Shown here: positions 24,860 through 32,925 of the stretch, piece after piece
How the letters are laid out: every line of letters begins with the position of its first letter
Numbering within the stretch: position 1 is the first letter of the stretch
NCBI GenBank assembly: GCA_944381745.1
Contig: CALWMI010000105.1
Location: forward strand, 1 to 39,172
Length of the DNA stretch: 39,172 bases
Reading direction: 5' to 3'
From: an uncultured Lachnospiraceae bacterium
GTDB lineage: Bacteria > Bacillota > Clostridia > Lachnospirales > Lachnospiraceae
The notes under the pieces: model-generated
What the model was told of the DNA's origin: nothing
What the model saw: the letters and a program-made list of their open reading frames with translations, nothing else
Databases searched by the model: none
Position numbers and translations under genes: made by a program

Positions 24860-26578
24860 TTAGAAGATGCCGCGGAAGACGTTGTACATGTCCAGGATCC
24901 CGTATCCCCAGTCCTGGTTGGGCCAGGGCTTGGAGCTGTCCCTGCGGGCGCCGCGCAGCAGGTAGTTTTTCACGCTGCGCCCGTTCAGGAAGGGGTCGTT
25001 GCCGTTGGTGACCGCCCACTCGAAGAACAGGGCGGCTGCGCCCGCTGTGTGGGCGCAGGCGACGCTGGTGCCGGAGCGGACGCCGAAGCGCCCGCCGGGA
25101 AGAGGGCCGAGGATATCCACGCCAGGCGCCGCCAGGTCAGGCTTGACCATGCCCAGGGCCGTGTACCCACGGCTGGCGTCCAGGTACAGGCTCTGGTCGC
25201 GGTAATCGCAGGCTGTCAGTGTGATGGGAGCCTGGGCGTTGGCGGGGCATACCAGCGTCTCATAGGGGGAGGAGCGCAGAAAATAGGTGTCGGCCTGCAC
25301 GAGCCCCCGGACCGGCAGCCACATATGATAGAAGGAATCGTAAAGGATGGAGCCGCTGACGGTAAACTGCCAGATGCCGGACTCCGGGGCCTGGAACCGA
25401 AAGAGGATGAGCTGGCTGCCGGACTGCCGTTCCATGGGGATGGAGCTGATGGAGATGACGGCCTGGCTGAAGGTGAAGCGCACCTCCTGCGTGGGGGTGA
25501 AACGGGAAGGGAGAATGGTGTAGGATTCTCCGGCCGGAGACTGGAGGATGACCGTGTAGGGGGAGAGGGAGCCTCCCCAGAAGGTCAGGGTGAACCCGGG
25601 CTCGTTCTCGCCCACCTGCAGCTGCGCCGTGTCGGAGGGGCGGGCGGCGGTGAGCGTGCCGTGATAGTGATGGCGCAGGTTGCCCTCGTTGCCGCCGGCA
25701 AGGCAGATTGTGGTGCGGGATACGCGGGCGGTGCTGTCCAGGTACTGGCTGAGGGGGCTGGCCCCAGTGTGGGAGCCGACAGAGCAGCCCAGGGCGATAC
25801 AGATGGTCAGGGGCAGGCCGCCCAGCTTTCTGGCGCAGGACAGAACATATTTTACCGCCAGCATCACGTCGTTTTCCTGGTAGGCGGGGATGTCCGGGGG
25901 AATCAGGAACAGCTGCCGCAGGTAATCCTTCGCCTGCCGCAGCTTTACCACGAGGAGGGAGGAGCCGGGGGCGGCGCCCAGGAAATTTTCCTGCGGGTAG
26001 GGGCTTCCCGCCGCCACGCCGGCCAGGAAGGTGCCGTGCCCGTCCGCATCCTGGGAGGGAACCTGGGACAGCGGATCCTCTGAGGAGAGCGCCCGGTCGA
26101 TCTCCTCTGCGGTAAACTCCCGGCCGTAGGAGAAGCCTTCGGGGGCCGGGGCGGAGGAGAGCGTCTGGTCCCACAGCCGGGCAATGCGCGTGGAGCCGTC
26201 CGGATTGCGGAAGACGGGGTGCTGGTAGTCAATGCCGGAGTCCAGGAAGGCGATCAGCGTCCCGCGGCCGGTGAGGTTCAGGGAGGGATAATTTTGAAGG
26301 CGGACGATGCCGGAGGAGTTCAGGCTCTCCATATCCATGGGGGAGAGGCACTTGGGGATGGCCCCGTAGGAATCCCGGGTGAAGTCAACCGGGCCAAGCT
26401 GGGAGGCAGGAAAATAGAGGACGGCGTAGCGCCCGTCCACGATGTCGTAGGATACCCCATCCGTCCCCAGATCCAGAAGCTCGGGCTGTCCCTGGTACTC
26501 GATAATAAAATCGGCAAGGCCCGCCTGCGGCGTCTCCAAAGAATGTATATTATTGCATAAATTAGAATAAATATTCAT
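24860..26578 (-). CDS. S8-family subtilisin-like serine peptidase (Csp-like)
   Basis: This subtilase of about 572 residues has an intact catalytic triad. Counting from the alternative start at 26587, these are Asp116 in IAFLDSGID, His184 in DADGHGTFLAGVAAG, and Ser508 in SGTSVACAHTAGAAALF. A beta-rich insertion of about 170 residues (roughly 320-490) before the serine is the jelly-roll typical of Csp-type clostridial proteases. There is no clear signal peptide, and the first 90 residues may be a propeptide. Start codons at 26587 and 26578 are both possible, and neither has a good ribosome site. Csp relatives process germination enzymes, but many Lachnospiraceae carry several paralogues of unknown role. 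Confidence 0.85.
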   Translation of the reverse strand: MNIYSNLCNNIHSLETPQAGLADFIIEYQGQPELLDLGTDGVSYDIVDGRYAVLYFPASQLGPVDFTRDSYGAIPKCLSPMDMESLNSSGIVRLQNYPSLNLTGRGTLIAFLDSGIDYQHPVFRNPDGSTRIARLWDQTLSSAPAPEGFSYGREFTAEEIDRALSSEDPLSQVPSQDADGHGTFLAGVAAGSPYPQENFLGAAPGSSLLVVKLRQAKDYLRQLFLIPPDIPAYQENDVMLAVKYVLSCARKLGGLPLTICIALGCSVGSHTGASPLSQYLDSTARVSRTTICLAGGNEGNLRHHYHGTLTAARPSDTAQLQVGENEPGFTLTFWGGSLSPYTVILQSPAGESYTILPSRFTPTQEVRFTFSQAVISISSIPMERQSGSQLILFRFQAPESGIWQFTVSGSILYDSFYHMWLPVRGLVQADTYFLRSSPYETLVCPANAQAPITLTACDYRDQSLYLDASRGYTALGMVKPDLAAPGVDILGPLPGGRFGVRSGTSVACAHTAGAAALFFEWAVTNGNDPFLNGRSVKNYLLRGARRDSSKPWPNQDWGYGILDMYNVFRGIF

Positions 26579-26695
26579 ACATACCATGCAGAAAAAGAGG
26601 ACTTTCTAAAAGGTATGCTTTGGATGTCAAAAAAATTCACGGGGAAACCTGGGGCACGGTAAAGAAATAAAATGCACAGATATGAATAAAAATAC

Positions 26696-26723
26696 TTGAA
26701 TTTTGAATAAAATGTGGTATTAT
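26696..26723 (+). promoter_or_regulatory. Promoter of the amino acid ABC operon
   Basis: TTGAAT (26696-26701) and TATTAT (26718-26723) are 16 bases apart. The leader is about 70 bases. Confidence 0.5.
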
Positions 26724-26800
26724 GACAATAACGCCCGTGTGCATGAAGCGGCCTGGAGCCCTGCGGGCAGTGAAGAGAAATTGGAGAGGAGAGAAAAGTT

Positions 26801-27643
26801 ATGAAGAAGAAATTGTTGGCAATGATGTTGACCTGTGTGATGGCAGTATCCCTGGCCGCGTGCGCGGGAGGAGACGAGAGCGCAGCGGAGGATGCCGGCG
26901 CTGCTGGCGAGACGGCAGAGGAGGATGCCGGCGAGGATGCAGCAGAGGCAGAGGGCGAGACTGAGGGCGAGACCCAGGAGGAAGGCGGCGTGCTGGTGAT
27001 GGCTACCAACGCAGAGTTCCCTCCGTACGAGTACTATGAAGGCGGAGAGGTTGTGGGTATTGACGCGGAGATCGCGGCTGCCATCGCTGAGAAGCTCGGC
27101 ATGACATTGGAGATTGAGGACATGGCCTTCGACTCCATCGTGACTTCGGTATCCACAGGTAAGGCTGACATGGGCGTGGCAGGAATGACCGTGACGGAAG
27201 ACCGCCTGCAGAACGTGAACTTCTCGGATCCCTACGCGACAGCTACCCAGGTTGTCATCCTGAGGGAGGATTCGGATATCCAGGATGTGGCTGGCCTTGA
27301 GGGCAAGACAGTGGGCGTGCAGCTGGGTACGACCGGGGATCTGTTCGCAGAGGATATCAAGGATGTCACCGTGGAGAGGTACAACAAAGGATTCGAGGCT
27401 GTCCAGGCGCTGAGCCAGGAGAAGATCGACGCAGTGATCATCGACCAGGAGCCTGCGAAGGTGTTCGTGGAGGAGAACGAGGGCCTGATCATCCTGGATG
27501 AGGCATACACGGTGGAGGAGTACGCCATCGCAATCGCGAAGGACAACACGGAGCTTCTGGAGCAGGTCAACGCGGCGCTGGCTGAGCTGAAGGAGTCCGG
27601 CAAGCTGGACGAGATTATCGGAAAATACATCACGGCTGAATAA
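26801..27643 (+). CDS. Polar amino acid ABC transporter, substrate-binding lipoprotein
   Basis: This 280-residue lipoprotein captures a polar amino acid outside the cell for the importer encoded just downstream. The signal peptide ends in the lipobox LAAC (Cys at residue 21), followed by an acidic Ala/Glu-rich linker (about 22-62). The binding domain starts with VLVMATNAEFPPYEYYEGGE, then VGIDAEIAAAIAEKLGM and KADMGVAGMTVTEDR, the standard family 3 motifs for glutamine, glutamate, arginine or cystine binders. A GGAGAGGAGAG ribosome site precedes ATG 26801. The permease gene starts 32 bases after the stop. The ligand cannot be assigned from sequence. Confidence 0.93.
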   Translation: MKKKLLAMMLTCVMAVSLAACAGGDESAAEDAGAAGETAEEDAGEDAAEAEGETEGETQEEGGVLVMATNAEFPPYEYYEGGEVVGIDAEIAAAIAEKLGMTLEIEDMAFDSIVTSVSTGKADMGVAGMTVTEDRLQNVNFSDPYATATQVVILREDSDIQDVAGLEGKTVGVQLGTTGDLFAEDIKDVTVERYNKGFEAVQALSQEKIDAVIIDQEPAKVFVEENEGLIILDEAYTVEEYAIAIAKDNTELLEQVNAALAELKESGKLDEIIGKYITAE

Positions 27644-27675
27644 GCAGGCCTGTGTCAGATAAGGGAAGCATATTT

Positions 27676-28365
27676 ATGAAAGAATTTCAGGAATCGTTTT
27701 ATTTGAATTTCATAGAGGACGACCGCTGGGAATACATTGTGGACGGGCTTGCAGTGACGCTGAAGGTCACCTTTTTCGCGGTGATTATCGGGATCCTGCT
27801 GGGATTCCTTGTGGGCATCATCCGCTCCACGTATGAGCGCACTGGAAGGCTGAAGGTGCTCAACGCCGTCTGCAAGGCATACCTGACGGTTATCCGCGGG
27901 ACGCCCGTGCTCGTGCAGCTGCTGATCATTTACTTTGTAATCTTCGCTTCGACGAACGTGAGCAAGGAGCTGGCGGCGGTCATCGCCTTCGGCGTGAACT
28001 CAGGGGCCTATGTGGCCGAGATCTGCCGCAGCGGGATCATGTCCATCGATATCGGGCAGCTGGAGGCGGGAAGGAGCCTGGGCTTCTCCTACTGGCAGAC
28101 TATGTGGTATATTATCCTGCCCCAGGCGCTGAAGAACGTTCTTCCGGCGCTGGGCAATGAGTTTATTGTGCTGCTCAAGGAGACCTCCGTGTCCGGCTAC
28201 ATTGCCCTGGGGGATCTGACCAAGGGCGGGGATATCATCCGGAGCCGTACCTACGACCCGTTCCTGCCGCTGATCGCGGTGGCGGTGATCTACCTGGCCT
28301 TGGTGATGGTGTTCAGCCATTTTGTGACATTGCTGGAGAGGAGGCTGAAGCAGAGTGAACGGTAG
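27676..28365 (+). CDS. Polar amino acid ABC transporter, permease
   Basis: This 229-residue membrane subunit has about five helices. The His/Glu/Gln-type permease signature is seen in [19 protein letters not shown] and in the EAA loop [20 protein letters not shown] then [23 protein letters not shown] 27676 follows AAGGGA. An in-frame GTG at 27652 would add eight residues without a good ribosome site. It lies between the binding-protein and ATPase genes and overlaps the latter by 11 bases, so the three form one importer operon. Confidence 0.93.
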   Translation: MKEFQESFYLNFIEDDRWEYIVDGLAVTLKVTFFAVIIGILLGFLVGIIRSTYERTGRLKVLNAVCKAYLTVIRGTPVLVQLLIIYFVIFASTNVSKELAAVIAFGVNSGAYVAEICRSGIMSIDIGQLEAGRSLGFSYWQTMWYIILPQALKNVLPALGNEFIVLLKETSVSGYIALGDLTKGGDIIRSRTYDPFLPLIAVAVIYLALVMVFSHFVTLLERRLKQSER

Positions 28366-29101
28366 CTATGATCCGCTGATCCAGGCGATCGGCGTGCGCA
28401 AAAGCTTCGGGGACAACGAGGTGCTCAAGGGCATCGACCTGGACGTGCGCCAGGGGGAGGTCGTGGTGATCATCGGCCCCTCCGGCTCCGGCAAGAGCAC
28501 CTTCCTGCGGTGCCTGAACCTGCTGGAGGTTCCCACAGGCGGCAAAATTTTGTTTGAGGGCGAGGATATCACAGACCGGAAGGTAAATATTGACAGGCAC
28601 CGCCAGAAGATGGGGATGGTGTTCCAGCACTTCAATCTGTTCCCGCACATGAACGTCCTGAAGAACCTGACGCTGGCCCCGGTTAAGCTGCAAGGGCGAA
28701 AGCCGGAGGAGGTCAGGGAATACGCCATGAGCCTCCTTGCCAGGGTGGGGCTGGCAGACAGGGCGGATGCCTACCCAAGCCAGCTCTCCGGCGGGCAGAA
28801 GCAGAGGATTGCCATCGTGAGGGCGCTGTGCATGCGGCCGGAGGTGATGCTGTTCGACGAGCCTACCTCGGCGCTGGATCCCGAGATGGTGGGAGAGGTG
28901 CTGAACGTCATGAGAGATCTGGCCAATGAGAAGATGACAATGATTGTGGTGACCCACGAGATGGGATTCGCCAGGGAGGTGGCCAACCGGGTCGTCTTTA
29001 TGGATGAGGGCGTCCTTGTGGAGGAGAACACCCCGGAGGAATTTTTCGGCAGCCCGAAAAATGAACGGCTGAGAAGTTTCCTGAGCAAAGTACTGGTATA
29101 A
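28355..29101 (+). CDS. Polar amino acid ABC transporter, ATP-binding protein (GlnQ-like)
   Basis: This 248-residue ATPase powers the importer. Walker A is [15 protein letters not shown] near residue 44, the Q-loop is [12 protein letters not shown] near residue 88, the signature [15 protein letters not shown] near residue 146, Walker [16 protein letters not shown] near residue 165, and the switch histidine VTHEMGFA near residue 205. Translation starts at GTG 28355, inside the permease end, with GAGAGGAGG upstream. The CDF transporter gene begins 16 bases after the stop and may be read from the same transcript. Confidence 0.95.
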   Translation: MNGSYDPLIQAIGVRKSFGDNEVLKGIDLDVRQGEVVVIIGPSGSGKSTFLRCLNLLEVPTGGKILFEGEDITDRKVNIDRHRQKMGMVFQHFNLFPHMNVLKNLTLAPVKLQGRKPEEVREYAMSLLARVGLADRADAYPSQLSGGQKQRIAIVRALCMRPEVMLFDEPTSALDPEMVGEVLNVMRDLANEKMTMIVVTHEMGFAREVANRVVFMDEGVLVEENTPEEFFGSPKNERLRSFLSKVLV

Positions 29102-29117
29102 AGGTGTGGCGATTGGA

Positions 29118-30284
29118 ATGACGGAATTATTAACCAGGCTGTTTGTCAGAGACTGGGAGCAGACAGATAATCCTCGGGTGCGCCGGGCGTACGGGGCGCT
29201 GGGCGGGACCGTCGGCATCCTGTGCAACGTTTTCCTGTTCAGCGTGAAGCTGTTCGCGGGGCTGGCCACGGGAGCCATCTCCATCATGGCGGACGCCTTC
29301 AACAACCTGTCGGATGCCGGGGCGTCGGTGGTGACGCTGATCGGCTTCCGCATGGCCGGCAAACCGGCGGATCTTGACCATCCCTTCGGGCACGGACGGA
29401 TTGAGTATTTATCCGGCCTGTTCGTGGCGGCGGCGATCATTGTGATGGGCTTTGAGCTTTTCACCACCTCCGTGGACAAGATTTTCCACCCGGAGAAGCC
29501 GGATTTTACACCGCTGTCCATGGGGATCCTGATCCTCTCCATCCTGGTGAAGCTGTGGATGTCCCGTTTCAACCACTCCCTCGGGGAGCGGATACGCTCA
29601 GAGGCGATGAAGGCCACGGCGACGGACAGCCTGAGCGACTGCATCTCCACGGGGACCGTCCTGCTGGGAGCTGTGTTCACGTATTTTACAGAGAAGAATA
29701 TCGACGGCTTTATCGGCCTGGTGGTGGCGGTCTTTGTGCTGTACGCCGGGTATGAGACGGCGAAGGACACGATACAGCCGCTGCTGGGAGAGGCGCCGGA
29801 CAAGGATTTCGTGGACGGCATCACCCGGATGGTGATGGAGGAGCCGATGATCCTCGGGATCCACGATATGATTGTCCACGATTACGGCCCGGGGAGGCGT
29901 ATTGTCTCCCTCCACGCGGAGGTGCCCTACAACCGGGGAATCCTGGAGATCCACGACGTGATCGACAATGTGGAGCAGCGCGTGGGAGAACAATTCCAGT
30001 GCGAGATCACGATACATATGGATCCGATCGTGACCGATGATCAGGAGCTGGATGAGGCGAGGAAGATGGTGGAGAAGCTGGTGCGGGAGATGGACAGCCG
30101 CTGGAAAATCCATGATTTCCGTATGGTGCGGGGAGATACCCACACCAACCTGATTTTCGATGTGGTCGTGTGCCCGGAGCAGGCAGAGGAGGAAGAGGCT
30201 ATACAGGAGAGGCTGAAGGCTAAGATCCACGAGGCCGATCCCCACTATTACGGGGTGGTGAAGGCAGAGCAGAGCTACGTGTAG
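29118..30284 (+). CDS. Cation diffusion facilitator (CDF) family transporter
   Basis: This 388-residue metal/proton antiporter exports divalent cations such as zinc, manganese or iron. The membrane domain contains the two paired metal-site motifs, ADAFNNLSDAGASVVTLIGF (DxxxD in helix 2) and ATATDSLSDCISTGTVLLGA (helix 5). LDHPFGHGRIEYLSGLFVAA is the family loop motif. The cytoplasmic C-terminal domain follows (about residues 230-300), with an additional 85-residue C-terminal extension (DDQELDEARKMVEKLVREMD and onward) typical of the longer clostridial members. ATG 29118 follows AAAGGTG at about ten bases; a GTG at 29106 is less likely. The metal specificity is unknown. Confidence 0.92.
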   Translation: MTELLTRLFVRDWEQTDNPRVRRAYGALGGTVGILCNVFLFSVKLFAGLATGAISIMADAFNNLSDAGASVVTLIGFRMAGKPADLDHPFGHGRIEYLSGLFVAAAIIVMGFELFTTSVDKIFHPEKPDFTPLSMGILILSILVKLWMSRFNHSLGERIRSEAMKATATDSLSDCISTGTVLLGAVFTYFTEKNIDGFIGLVVAVFVLYAGYETAKDTIQPLLGEAPDKDFVDGITRMVMEEPMILGIHDMIVHDYGPGRRIVSLHAEVPYNRGILEIHDVIDNVEQRVGEQFQCEITIHMDPIVTDDQELDEARKMVEKLVREMDSRWKIHDFRMVRGDTHTNLIFDVVVCPEQAEEEEAIQERLKAKIHEADPHYYGVVKAEQSYV

Positions 30285-30360
30285 CAGCGCGGCCTGCGCC
30301 GCCGGCCGGGAAACCCGCGCCGGGGACAGCAAGATAGGGACAGGACAGCGGGATCAGGAC

Positions 30361-30463
30361 AAAGAATAGAGACAAAAATGGAGACAGAAAAATAGAAACA
30401 GAAAGTAGAGACAGAAAAATAGAAACAGAAAATAGAGACAGAAAATTAGAGACAGAGAATAGA
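30361..30463 (+). repeat. 13-14-bp purine-rich tandem repeat after the CDF gene
   Basis: About eight degenerate units of the form AATAGA(G/A)ACAGAA run head to tail between the CDF stop codon and the following terminator. Nearly every unit carries a TAG. The tract is strongly purine-rich on the coding strand. Confidence 0.85.
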
Positions 30464-30509
30464 AGAGACGCCCGCAGGCAATGGGATAAGCCTGGCGGGC
30501 GTCTCTTCT
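30461..30509. terminator. Bidirectional terminator between CDF and cold-shock genes
   Basis: AGAAGAGACGCCCGC (30461-30475) pairs perfectly with GCGGGCGTCTCTTCT (30495-30509); an inner AGGC/GCCT stem extends it past a one-base bulge. Confidence 0.85.
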
Positions 30510-30529
30510 GCGTGGCGCAAGGGCGGATG

Positions 30530-30733
30530 TCAGCAGACCACAACGTTTACAGCCTGCGGGCCCTTCTTGCCCTCCTCCATGTCGAAGGTGACGTGCTGCC
30601 CTTCCTCAAGCGTCTTGAATCCGTCTGCAACGATGCCGGAGAAATGGACAAATACCTCCTGCCCATTCTCAGAGTTGGTGATGAATCCATAGCCCTTCGT
30701 AGAGTTAAACCATTTTACCGTGCCTTTGTTCAT
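30530..30733 (-). CDS. Cold-shock protein (CspA family)
   Basis: This 67-residue single OB-fold RNA chaperone keeps mRNA unfolded, especially in the cold. The RNA-binding motifs RNP1 (KGYGFI) and RNP2 (VFVHF) are intact, and the N terminus [18 protein letters not shown] is standard. ATG 30733 was chosen over 30739 because the AAAGGAGG ribosome site then has a nine-base spacer rather than three. The predicted mRNA leader is about 137 bases and contains a two-tier hairpin, as expected for cold-regulated csp transcripts. Confidence 0.96.
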   Translation of the reverse strand: MNKGTVKWFNSTKGYGFITNSENGQEVFVHFSGIVADGFKTLEEGQHVTFDMEEGKKGPQAVNVVVC

Positions 30734-30797
30734 GTCCATGAACCTCCTTTATATCCTTTCTTCCAACGAGTTCTCAGTATTTCCCGGTAAAAAAAAT

Positions 30798-30846
30798 CAC
30801 ATATCTCAGTAAGTCACAAGTAATCGCTGACTTACAAAAATATGTG
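30798..30846 (-). promoter_or_regulatory. Two-tier hairpin in the csp leader
   Basis: GTAAGTCA and TGACTTAC form a perfect inner 8-bp stem. CACATAT and ATATGTG form an outer 7-bp stem. A symmetric 4x4 internal loop separates them. It lies about 65 bases upstream of the csp start codon inside the predicted leader and may act as a temperature-sensitive fold. Confidence 0.5.
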
Positions 30847-30877
30847 AATCACAAATTAACTGTTAAATACTAAAATC

Positions 30878-30906
30878 AACATAGCACACTTTGCCGTATC
30901 CGTCAA
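30878..30906 (-). promoter_or_regulatory. Sigma-A promoter for the cold-shock gene
   Basis: On the minus strand TTGACG (30901-30906) and TATGTT (30878-30883) are 17 bases apart. Confidence 0.65.
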
Positions 30907-30974
30907 GGGGAAATGGGAAAGTAAATAGTAAGACAATATGTGAAATTATCTTGTCCGGCAGAGCTGTTTTTAAA

Positions 30975-30991
30975 TGTGACAAAATTGTTAA
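30975..30991 (+). promoter_or_regulatory. WalR-box-like direct repeat upstream of the NlpC/P60 gene
   Basis: TGTGAC, five bases, TGTTAA fits the WalR (YycF) consensus TGTWAH-N5-TGTWAH with one mismatch. It lies 28 bases before the -35 of a CwlO-like hydrolase, the class of gene WalR controls in Bacillus. Confidence 0.4.
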
Positions 30992-31018
30992 AATTTTAGG
31001 AAAAATATTAAAAGGGCA

Positions 31019-31047
31019 TTGAAAGAAAAGGAAAGAAAAGTTATAAT
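31019..31047 (+). promoter_or_regulatory. Sigma-A promoter for the NlpC/P60 hydrolase
   Basis: TTGAAA (31019-31024), 17 bases and a perfect TATAAT (31042-31047). The leader is about 105 bases. Confidence 0.75.
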
Positions 31048-31158
31048 GGAAAAAGGTTGACCGGGAGTTATGCAGTAGGATATACCCGGACAGATGAAGG
31101 AAAATGCGGCTGCCAGAGGGTGGCCCGAAAAATATAGGACGTACATAAGGATGGTATT

Positions 31159-32313
31159 ATGAAGAAGGCAATCAGATTTTTTGCGGCGCTGCTCTGTGCG
31201 GTGCAGCTGGTGGGGATGACGGCGGAGGCTTCCAGCGTGAGCGAGCTGAAGAATCAGAAGAAGCAGAACCAGCAGAAGCTGGACGAGGTGAATGACAATA
31301 TCAGCGACCTGGAGGACAGCAGGAGCCAGACGCAGTCGGAGATCAATGCGCTGGATTCTGAGCTGGTGACCCTGCTGGCGGACCTGGATATCCTGGAGCA
31401 GGATATCGAGAATAAGGAGGCGGAGATCGCCCAGGCCCAGGCGGACTACGACGCGGCCAAGGCCCGGGAGGAGAGCCAGTATGAGGCGATGAAGCTGCGC
31501 ATCCAATTTATGTATGAGCAGGGCGATATGAATTATGTGGAGATGCTTCTCCAGGCCCAGAGCATCACAGACTTTATCAACCAGGCAGATTTTACGCAGC
31601 AGGTGTACGAGTACGACCGCCAGATGCTGCAGGAATACCAGGAGACGAAGGAGCAGGTGGCTGCCCTTCAGCAGCAGCTCCAGGAGGAAGAGGATGAACT
31701 GCTGGAGATCGAGGCCAACTACAAGGAGCAGCAGGCGAGCTTAGAGACGATCCTCGCCGAGAAGCGGGCGCAGGTGGAGAACTTCGACGCCCAGCTGGCC
31801 GAGGCAGAGGAGCAGGCGGCAGCTTTGAAGGCGGAGATTGAGAAGGCCAACTCCAAGATCCGCCAGGCGGAGGAGGAAGAGGCGAAGAAGAAGGAGACGG
31901 AGACGGCGGGCGGTTCTTCCGCCGGGACATCCAGCTCGGGCAGCACAGGGGGAGCTTCCTCCGGCGGCAGCGGCCTGGGAGCCAGCATCGCCAATTACGC
32001 CTGCCAGTTCGTGGGCAATCCGTATGTGTACGGCGGGACGAGCCTGACCAACGGGGCAGACTGCTCCGGCTTCACCCAGGCAGTGTACGCGCACTTCGGC
32101 ATCTCTATCCCCCGCACGTCCGGTGGACAGGCGAGCTCGGGGACGACGGTGTCCTACGCCAACGCCCAGCCGGGAGACATCATCTGCTATCCGGGCCATG
32201 TGGCCATCTACCTGGGCGGCGGCAGGATTGTGCACGCCAGCACGGCGGCCACAGGAATCAAGTACGGCAACGCGACCTACCGCACGATCAAGTGCGTGAA
32301 GAGATACTATTAA
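31159..32313 (+). CDS. Secreted CwlO-like NlpC/P60 peptidoglycan endopeptidase
   Basis: This 384-residue cell-wall hydrolase is predicted to cut D,L-peptide bonds in peptidoglycan stems during growth. A signal peptide covers residues 1-24 (cleavage after AEA). Residues 25-250 are a long coiled coil as in CwlO/PcsB proteins, which are controlled by FtsEX. A Gly/Ser linker (about 250-275) leads to the NlpC/P60 domain. The catalytic Cys302 lies in NGADCSGFTQAVY, His347 in GHVAIYLGGG and His359 in IVHAST. The gene has its own promoter, a WalR-like box upstream and a strong terminator downstream. No ftsE or ftsX is in the window. Confidence 0.94.
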   Translation: MKKAIRFFAALLCAVQLVGMTAEASSVSELKNQKKQNQQKLDEVNDNISDLEDSRSQTQSEINALDSELVTLLADLDILEQDIENKEAEIAQAQADYDAAKAREESQYEAMKLRIQFMYEQGDMNYVEMLLQAQSITDFINQADFTQQVYEYDRQMLQEYQETKEQVAALQQQLQEEEDELLEIEANYKEQQASLETILAEKRAQVENFDAQLAEAEEQAAALKAEIEKANSKIRQAEEEEAKKKETETAGGSSAGTSSSGSTGGASSGGSGLGASIANYACQFVGNPYVYGGTSLTNGADCSGFTQAVYAHFGISIPRTSGGQASSGTTVSYANAQPGDIICYPGHVAIYLGGGRIVHASTAATGIKYGNATYRTIKCVKRYY

Positions 32314-32350
32314 TCCATATGCCGGGGGAATCTGCCCCGCATGGGCGGAC

Positions 32351-32395
32351 AGAAGGACACCGGGAAGAGCGGCATCGCTTTCCTGGTGTCCTTCT
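32351..32395 (+). terminator. Terminator after the NlpC/P60 gene
   Basis: AGAAGGACACCGGGAAG pairs with TTTCCTGGTGTCCTTCT (ending 32395) through a 17-base stem with two imperfect positions. It may also serve the convergent recombinase-like gene. Confidence 0.8.
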
Positions 32396-32413
32396 GCTGT
32401 AGGGCGAGGCGTG

Positions 32414-32821
32414 TTATTTCTGGCCCTCCCCGTCCTGCTGTGAGCCGTCCTGCCGTGAGGAGAGCAGGATTTCCATTAAGCTGGCCTCCGGCCTGGCCGC
32501 CGCCTCCAGGAAGGCCACATGGTACGAGGGGAATATGTTGTGCAGGTACTCATCCCGCACAGAGGCGAGGCGGCAGATGCGGGAGGCGTCCCGCGCCACC
32601 ACAGTGGAGACCAGGCCGCTTCGGATGTCCTCCATCAGCGAGGAGAAGGCCGGGCGCTCCATCGTGAGGCCGGAGACGCCGCTGTCAATGTAGAATACCG
32701 GGTTTGCAAGCCCTCTTGCACTGCAGAAGTCCAGGAGCAGCCTCTTCTGCTCCTGGATCTCCTGCGGGCTGTCCGCGTAGGCGAAGCGGCAGTAGAGGGC
32801 GGTGCGTGGGGATTGTGACAT
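32414..32821 (-). CDS. Stand-alone serine-recombinase N-terminal domain lacking the catalytic serine
   Basis: This 135-residue protein matches only the N-terminal catalytic domain of serine recombinases. DSGVSGLTMERPAFSSLMED and VVARDASRICRLASVRDEY carry the conserved DxGxSG, RPxF and SRxxR elements. In the opening TALYCRFAYADS the position of the nucleophile serine (YxRxS) is alanine, A14. The DNA-binding recombinase domain is missing and the protein ends in a polar Gln/Asp tail. It should therefore not recombine DNA; a structural or regulatory role, or slow decay, is possible. An AAAGGAG site 12 bases before ATG 32821 suggests it is translated. It diverges from the CmpB-family gene. Confidence 0.75.
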   Translation of the reverse strand: MSQSPRTALYCRFAYADSPQEIQEQKRLLLDFCSARGLANPVFYIDSGVSGLTMERPAFSSLMEDIRSGLVSTVVARDASRICRLASVRDEYLHNIFPSYHVAFLEAAARPEASLMEILLSSRQDGSQQDGEGQK

Positions 32822-32847
32822 GGGACAGATCGCTCCTTTCAGTTGTA

Positions 32848-32872
32848 CGGCGCGGCGCGAAGCGGCGCCGTC
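32848..32872. promoter_or_regulatory. GC-rich inverted repeat between divergent genes
   Basis: ACGGCGC and GCGCCGT flank an 11-base centre that itself can pair (CGC-GAA-GCG). It lies between the recombinase-like gene and the CmpB-family gene and could be an operator or leader hairpin. Confidence 0.35.
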
Positions 32873-32925
32873 CAGAGTTTGTATCCAGTATAGCGCGGAA
32901 GAGGTTTTGGCACAAGGAGGAAAAC

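Larger units (their letters stand above)
30740..31158. other. Divergent intergenic region between csp and the NlpC/P60 gene
   Basis: About 420 AT-rich bases hold the csp leader hairpin and promoter, a WalR-like box and the hydrolase promoter, all listed separately. The hydrolase leader (31048-31158) can form two small stems (CCGGG/CCCGG and GCCA/TGGC). I see no gene and no recognisable riboswitch. Confidence 0.7.

Noticed and set aside
24467-26083. 538-codon open frame on the plus strand opposite the subtilase
   Set aside because: The subtilase triad is intact on the other strand; the frame is Gly/Gln/Ala-rich shadow and overlaps the cytidylate-kinase-like gene.
28313-29824. 503-codon minus-strand frame over the ABC ATPase and CDF genes
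   Set aside because: Both underlying genes carry full family motifs; the frame is a shadow.
31048-31158. Possible c-di-AMP or c-di-GMP riboswitch before the NlpC/P60 gene
   Set aside because: Such switches often precede wall hydrolases, but the conserved core segments of those aptamers are not present.
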